Source: Whitmania pigra (Eukaryota; Annelida; Clitellata; Hirudinida; Haemopidae). Taken from it: a stretch of 64,000 nucleotides of DNA. A model generated the notes under the pieces. It was not told where the DNA came from, did no database searches, and saw nothing but the letters and a program-made list of their open reading frames with translations. The position numbers were made by a program, and so were the translations under genes. The stretch covers positions 461,001 through 525,000 of the forward strand of contig JAJTWR010000359.1 in assembly GCA_021613335.1 (NCBI GenBank), in the 5' to 3' direction. Of this stretch, positions 57,550 to 64,000 are shown piece by piece; position 1 is the stretch's first letter, and every line of letters starts with the position of its first letter.

Positions 57550-59936
57550 AACTCAGAAATATACTCACCAAAACATTTAGCAAAATATGATGAATTCAAC
57601 CGTGTTTATTGTTTGTCTAATTTTACACTATATGACCTGATTTATTTTAAGATAAAGTGCGAAAATGTCACGGGCACATTAAGTGTATTATTGTTACTAT
57701 TATTATTTTTTTTAATTATTATTATTTTTTTTATTATTGTTATTATTAAAACTTCATAATTAATTTCTATTTCACTTGATAATTATTTCATTGTAAGAGG
57801 AAATGATATTCCTTGCAGATGTGCATTCCTCGTCTCAATGAGTTTAACAAGCACGAAAATATCGTAAAATCTATGAAAATGCAATATTTTTTTGAGAAAA
57901 TTGATTGGAATGGATTCACATCTACAACAGCTTCCGAGGGGTGTGAAACTAAATTATAGTCATTTATACAATACTACACATCACTGTTTGGGAGATGATA
58001 TTTTTTAATTAATTCTCCGTTGACGCCTATTTCCCCCTCGCCTGGACTACCGCAATTCTCTTCTCTTGTTTTGGGAAACATTTCGTTAAAGCATAATTTG
58101 AAATGGATAAGAAATAATCCCTTAAAGATCAGAGGCAGATTAGTATGAAAGGCGGGGAGGTTAAAACGCAGAAACATGATAAGGAATTAAACCGATGACT
58201 TGATTCAGTGTTGGTCTAAATTTATTTATTATCGAAATAGTAGTCTCATTTTTCATCATGAGGGTGTGTCTAATGGCTGCACATGTTTATAAAAAAAACT
58301 ATGGTAACGCATGTTCAAGCAACTTGAGTCGACATTCGAAAATATATCAAAAAGATCAAAAAAATTTTATTTGAGCGTTCAAAAATAGTTGTTGCTCATT
58401 TCAAGTTAAATTTCACGAAATTAATTCCAATAAAGTACGTAAACTCTGAAAGATGTTTTGTGCACAGCTTTTCCTTTGGCTCAGTGCAGACTTTCGCGTT
58501 CAACGATTTGCTGCGTGTACGTTTTTCGATTGTTTGGTGGTTCATCAGTAAAATTAAAAAATAATATTAATAAGCTGTCTTCATTAATCCATGGTACAAG
58601 TTACAATCTGTTTATTGCAAGGGAAGGCTGGTAGTTTTAACGCTTCAAATAACGAGCTCAAATGATGGTTCGCAAATCGTTTCCAAGAATGGGATTACTA
58701 AGGAGAAATAAACCGGTGGAAATTTGTGGTTTTATCTAATTGAAGTAAACCGACCTTCAGAAATTCCCTATAATCTGGGAAGATACTTTTACTCGCGTGC
58801 AAATTACTTGCAAATTATGTTTACAAGTTGTGTTTACAAATTTTGATCATAAATACGGAGTAGATTCTTATCATCCGATTATAAATTATAATATAATGAA
58901 TTGCATTCAATTAATGTTTGTGATCTGTTCTTATCAGAGCAGAGACCGCCCACATCTAAACATAGAATTAGCATGCTGTTGCTTGCGTGGATTGCCCAGA
59001 AAGAAAAATAAATAACAGCCTCTTATAAGAACTCGTCTCTTCAATAGATTCTTAACTCGTTTTTTGCAAAGAAATATTTATTTTAAATTTTCGCTGGCTT
59101 TAATTTTCGAATCCTGGGTGAGCTATATTTAGAGCATGAAATAATTAAAGTGCCAGACAGTGTTTACGACGAGTGCATGGTTTAAAAAGAAGCGAAACAT
59201 GATCGAAATAAACATTTTCTTACATCACAGGAGGACATTCTGATGCACATTTGAAGCTTGCAATGGTTTGCTGTGCTTGTTAACTTTGCATTTAACGGTT
59301 TAGAAACGAAACGGCTTTAATTTCGGATACTGCTAGAATACACTGTACAAGTGAGTTGGTTGTGTGTGTGTGTGTGTTGTGGTTGGCCTGCAATTATTTG
59401 TACGAACAATTTTACAACTACTTATTTGTATCGGTGTGTGTTTATTGAAGAGCACTTCATCATTTGAGATGGTTGTGCCGCATTAAAGTGATATGATGAA
59501 TGTGTTACAAATGACCAGAATGTGTCGCCACAATCGCCTATAAATTAACTCTCGACAAAGTTCAATCATTCGAGTTGGTTTTAAAAGGCTGATTGTGATT
59601 GAAACTTTTGCGTATGCTTCTCTGGTGGTATACTAACGGTGGATTAAAGGTTATTTTAAGTCTAGGTTTTGGAAGATGGAACTTTTGTTTGATAAATTAC
59701 TCTAATTTAAATCATAAATGTCTCCAGTCTATGTTTCCAGCTTCTAAGTTTAAATTAATTGACGTTGTTACTTTTTTAGCAGTCTCAAATGTCTATGTGA
59801 AGAAAAAGAAGGGATTGTGTCATATTTGGATGATTGATTGACATTGCTATGAACTATTTGCGTTTGAATTGAAAGCTTACCGTGGATTGAAGCTCAAATT
59901 AAAAGTTCGTTTGTCGGTTGCATTACACCCAAAAAC
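57550..59936. other. Intergenic, no gene seen
   Basis: AT-rich sequence with a short (TG)n run at 59362. Open frames at 57974-58177, 58797-59015 and 59599-59841 lack support. Confidence 0.45.
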
Positions 59937-62668
59937 ATGGCTCAGAAACAAATTGAGGTAAAGTTTTCAACGCATGACACTCACTTTCACGCTATCTCTC
60001 GTTACACTGCATCAATTTTTAATAACATTTAACCTTTGCCATGCACGCTAACATAACGCTTGTTAATTTGTGTATTTCGAAGCAATTTAATTCTTCGAAA
60101 CGTTTGTTAAAGATATTCAGAATATCTCGTGTGCGGTTCTCGATTGTTCTAATTTTCAATTCAAAGTGGATTAACGCAAACAGTGATTTTTTTCTTGATT
60201 TGCATTCAAAACGAACCCTCACACAAACGGCTTCTCATTGCTGAACCAGGCTTGCATTCGTCACAAGTTCCCATCAGCCATGACTTGCTTGAGTGCTCAC
60301 GACATTTATCGATCCATTCATCGCTCTTGAATTTATTCAGTCTCTCATACATCTGCCCACCCATCAACACTCGAGCAACAACCACTCACCGGCGTTGTCG
60401 TAGAAACGGAGTTACGCCTGAGTAAACACAAGACTTCAACAAAACTTCAACAAAACCTCTTTGACCATTAAGACCGCGCATTCGGCCATTCAACCAGTGA
60501 ATTGTTCATTCCTTTCACCAACTTTAGTAATGGTGCATTGTCAAAGCATGAATTTTAATTCATTGAAATGCTTTTCCTGTGGTCTGCAGGTTTGTGAATG
60601 CATCTGTAACATCTGGAAGCATTCTGTTAATGATATTTGTCAGCTTTACTTTCTCGTGCTCAAGTTGACCTTCTGCATGACTTCATTGAAATGTTAACAA
60701 CGACTAACTTTCCATGATTTGTACAACGAACACAAAAGGAATAGACATTTAGTTTTGTTGATGAAATAACAACAACAAAGTAACGTCATATCACTCCTAA
60801 GCTTTCAACTTATCTTCAAAAAGCTAAATGGATTTAGTTAGGACTTACAAAATTGATAATCAATTGTTCATATTTGAGATCGATTCAGTTGATTTTTGGT
60901 GTAAGTCAATATCCTTAAGTGAATTATTCTTAAATTGTTCTCAAATTATTCTTATTCTTTAAAAAATACTTTGTTTGAACGAACCTTTGTTTGATTGTGA
61001 CATAAAGTTGTCAGTACAAACTCTTTTCTAGTAATTATTTTATGTTAAGTAAGTTGCTTTCACACATTTTCAAGTGTTTCACGGAGTCAAAGATGATGAT
61101 GATGATGATAAGGAAAATGATGATGATGATGATGATGGTGCTTTAATAGTTGAAATTTTGTTTCTTTAACTCATTATTATAATTGGAAGCTAATCCGGTT
61201 AACAACTATGACATTGTTAGATGTTCTGACGATTGCTACTTCAATAACAAACGTCTCTAACACCAACGAAGATGTTATCTCTGTTAATCTTTCCGATTGT
61301 AGTTAACAATAATCTTAACTGAAGTCACTGAAACTTGAGAATATGAAAATGTTATTTATTTATTTATTTATTTACTAGATGCTCTTGCAAACAATCAGCA
61401 CCTTCTAAGCTTTTTGTCAACAAAACACAAGCATTTAGAAGCGGCTAATTAATTTACTATTTAGACAGTAATAAATTATCGGCAACAATTTAAATAGTTT
61501 AATATCTAGAAATAAATGAAGAGATGAAATGATTCACTTGCAGGAGATGAAGAGTCATTGTATGACAACCTTGGAGAAGTTGGGAGCATCTGAGGAATTC
61601 ATCAAGGTGCCCATCACGTGTTCTTTCGGTTCATATTTATTCAACAGCTACTCATCATTCTTCTAGTTAATTATTCATGAATTAATATTTATTTATTCCT
61701 AAATTAGATAATTAATAATGACATGTTAATGAATTAAATGTTTAATATTTATATATTACTGAATTTAATAACGGCCAATTTTATAATCATATTCGATCCA
61801 GAGATTGCACCGACTTGATATGGTTGTGCAATGCCTTGACATTGTGAAAATTAATCTCTCAAAAACTATTTTGGCACTCAATAATGCTGTACACTTACAA
61901 ATGATCTGCATCACTGAATTTCTCTGCCATTATGCTTGCTGTCCAAACATTGGCTTCAATCATTCATGCATGCATGCATACATACATATATCACTCATTC
62001 ACTCACTCACTCACTCACTCACTCACTCACTCACTCACTCACTCACTCACTCACTCACTCACTCACTCACTCACTCACTCACTCACTCACTCACTCACTC
62101 ACTCACTCACACTCACTCACTCACACTCACTCACTCACTCACTCACTCACTCACTCAACTCACTCACTCACTCACTCACTCACTCACTCACTCACTCACT
62201 CACTCACTCACTCACTCACTCACTCACTCACTCACTCACTCACTCACTCACTCACTCACTCACTCACTCACTCACTCACTCACTCACTCACTCACTCACT
62301 CACGCACTCACTCACTCACTCACTCACAATTCATTCATTTATTATTCACTCACTAATTCCCATCAGATACAAGGACAACCAGGTTTTATTATCATTATTG
62401 CTATTATTGGTTAACCAATAGCATCACACCAGAATGTTCACTTTGTGGTGTCAATTATCATAACGTTGGTGAGGATGATGATGATGATGACGATGATGAT
62501 GAGTTTGTATTTATGGCAGTTTTACTCAGAGGCGCTAGCATGTGAGTACGACATGAGTCTGACCATCTACAAACTTCAGAGCAAACTGAAGACTGATGTC
62601 GACAGTACTGGCTCACTACCTCCCAATGTCACGTTTGGCATTCTACAGGTTTGTTAATGATGATGATA

Positions 62669-62744
<76 letters not shown>

Positions 62745-63338
62745 TGATGATGGCGGTTTAAATCTAATGTTTGAGATAATAAATCGGTGGACATCACTAT
62801 TTCTGAAAATGATTAATTATTAATTATTAAGTTAATTGTTGAAAAGTAGATTAAGATTTTGATATGTTAATCCCATTTTAATGTTGATGTTTGATGTTGT
62901 TTTCTGATAAACTTTGACCCACTTTTGCCATCGAAATCATCCTTCAATTTGTGACCCTTATCTTTTTTGCACTGTTTTTATGCATTTCCTTGTTTATCTT
63001 TAAGTACGTTTTTCTTTAAGAAAAACTTTTCAAAGCTCCTCAGCAAGAAATAATTTCAACTTAATAACTGCTTTAAGGATTGCATTTGCAAGCATTTTAA
63101 ATATAATACTATAATAATTAAGTTAATGATAAGACTGTGACTTAAGACGTTATAATGAAATAAGATTTGTTGAGCCAACGTGATGTTGCAGACGATGACA
63201 AAACACTTTCGAAACTGGAAGAAAACAGTTGAGAACCTCAGTGAACAGGGAATCACTGTTCCTCCACTCCAGCTGGATTTGGAAAACCTGAGCAAACTCA
63301 AGATGCTCACTGCTGTCTGCTCCATGGATACAAATCAG
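59937..63338 (+). CDS. Unrecognised spliced gene, 5' part, continues beyond the window
   Basis: Four exons, all a multiple of three long: 59937-59957 (MAQKQIE), 61544-61606 (EMKSHCMTTLEKLGASEEFI), 62520-62648 (FYSEALACEYDMSLTIYKLQ, LPPNVTFGILQ) and 63192-63338 (TMTKHFRNWKKTVENLSEQG, LQLDLENLSKLKMLTAVCSM). Each has AG and GT borders. The concatenated protein is amphipathic and probably helical throughout. No family was recognised. The first exon is inferred from ATG, phase and a GTAAAG donor. The region to 61.5 kb may hold others. All-symmetric exons would allow skipping without a frame change. Confidence 0.68.
61092..61140. repeat. (GAT)n microsatellite
   Basis: Two short GAT runs in the first intron of the 3'-most gene. 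Confidence 0.9.
61991..62327. repeat. (TCAC)n microsatellite, about 340 bp
   Basis: Nearly pure TCAC/ACTC tetranucleotide with four or five interruptions (ACTCACACTCACTC, CAACTCAC, CACGCACTC). Because a tetranucleotide read in triplets cycles every 12 bases as Leu-Thr-His-Ser, all three plus frames stay open and give long false frames. It lies in the second intron of the 3'-most gene. Confidence 0.98.
62657..62755. repeat. (GAT)n/(GACGAT)n microsatellite after an exon
   Basis: About 100 bp of GAT with GAC variants, starting 8 bp after the donor at 62649. Confidence 0.97.
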
Positions 63339-63424
63339 GTTCGACGACGATGATGATGACGATGAGGATGATGACGATGATGATGATGACGATGATGACG
63401 GTGATGATGATGATGATGATTCAA
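63339..63424. repeat. GAT/GAC microsatellite after the last visible exon
   Basis: GACGACGATGATGATGACGA-type sequence directly after the donor at 63339. It is the same arrangement as at the preceding exon. Confidence 0.95.
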
Positions 63425-64000
63425 TAGTGAGAGAAATGATGGTAGAAGTTTTTATGTAGTTGAGGAGAAAGGTACTTTACCAAAGCTGAAATTGATCAAC
63501 GATATTTAATTTGATTTGTGTGCCAGCTAACTAGGCGTTGTACAAATGACACCATAAATCTTGAGGGGTTGTATAAAAACTCCTCGATTCAATAACTACT
63601 GGTCTTGCAACGTGGAAACCTAAAGAATTTGTTGACTGCAAAATTACTTCGACTTTGCCTATTTCCTTATTTCTCCACCTACGAACTTTTCACACATGCA
63701 TTTGCGCATGCATTGTGCATGATGACGTGCACACAATTACTCAGTCGATTTCCTCACTCAGTCACTCATTATCTCCTCATCTTGGTTGTCATGGTGACGC
63801 AACTACGGTTGGTGAACTTTTAATCTTGTCTTCTTAGACACGCCTCTTTGATGACGTCACATTCTATTTTTATTTTAAATGGACCAAATATCGACTCGGT
63901 ACAATTATACCTCCTAGACGGTCACTTTGTGTACTTGTCCTTATGAAATTCGGTCACTGACCACGTCATTAACAGAACTTTAATCTGATTGGTTGTTTGA
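63425..64000. other. Intron or intergenic to window edge, no exon assigned
   Basis: No exon with coding support was found. The gene at 59937 presumably continues beyond the edge. Confidence 0.4.

Noticed and set aside
61805..62421. Three long Leu-Thr-His-Ser frames
   Set aside because: A tetranucleotide repeat without stop codons is open in all three frames. There is no coding evidence.
62596..62823. Poly-Asp frame
   Set aside because: It is an exon read in the wrong frame, running into the intronic GAT repeat.

Overview
The window is AT-rich nuclear DNA from an animal, most likely an invertebrate. The evidence is small exons with GT/AG borders, genes known from animals (importin-7, COG3, a synaptotagmin-7-like protein, TFIIE beta), and a mixture of Gypsy, hAT, Tigger/pogo, LINE and tRNA-derived SINE elements. 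Nothing in the sequence fixes the phylum. All gene names rest on recognising protein families by eye; no search was run.

Layout. 1-1180: a tandem satellite. 1556-1976: microsatellites. 2979-3259: a probable MITE. 4141-10425 (+): importin-7 in 24 exons, with a one-base coding disruption, an in-frame TAG inside the conserved C-terminal motif and a GC-AG intron. 11323-18473: a nest of mobile elements. The outer layer is a Tigger/pogo-type element with TA target sites. Inside it lie a Gypsy remnant carrying its own hAT insertion (8-bp target duplication AGGTAGAG) and a second hAT (CTTCTATC) that itself holds a SINE. 18533-29944 (-): scattered exon-like pieces resembling GAPVD1 (RasGAP-like part at 29.3-29.9 kb, VPS9-like part at 18.5-19.4 kb), with several frame breaks. 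The two parts are separated by 8 kb of Gypsy and LINE debris (19.7-27.9 kb). 30.27-31.51 kb: two further tandem arrays.

31577-33542 (-): a spliced Dcp2-like Nudix hydrolase. 34107-37665 (+): an unrecognised gene whose last two reading frames meet at a TGA. 34715-35634 (-): a Ulp1/C48-peptidase-like gene antisense to an intron of that gene. 37947-38232: a long-TIR MITE. 39101-45128 (+): COG3 in 22 exons, also with a GC-AG intron. 46154-49291 (+): a synaptotagmin-7-like double-C2 gene. 50566-51546 (+): a protein kinase with a very short activation segment. 51741-51860: a 120-bp hAT MITE. 52.8-54.5 kb: a LINE tail and a hAT element. 54980-55783 (+): intronless TFIIE beta. 59937-63338 (+): a partial, unrecognised gene whose introns are full of TCAC and GAT microsatellites.

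The intact genes are unlinked housekeeping functions: nuclear import, Golgi tethering, membrane trafficking, mRNA decay and basal transcription. There is no operon-like logic. The recurring theme is gene structure under pressure from repeats: nested transposons, minisatellites inside exons, GC-AG introns and several one-base frame breaks. The frame breaks could be genuine decay, recoding, or residual assembly indels.
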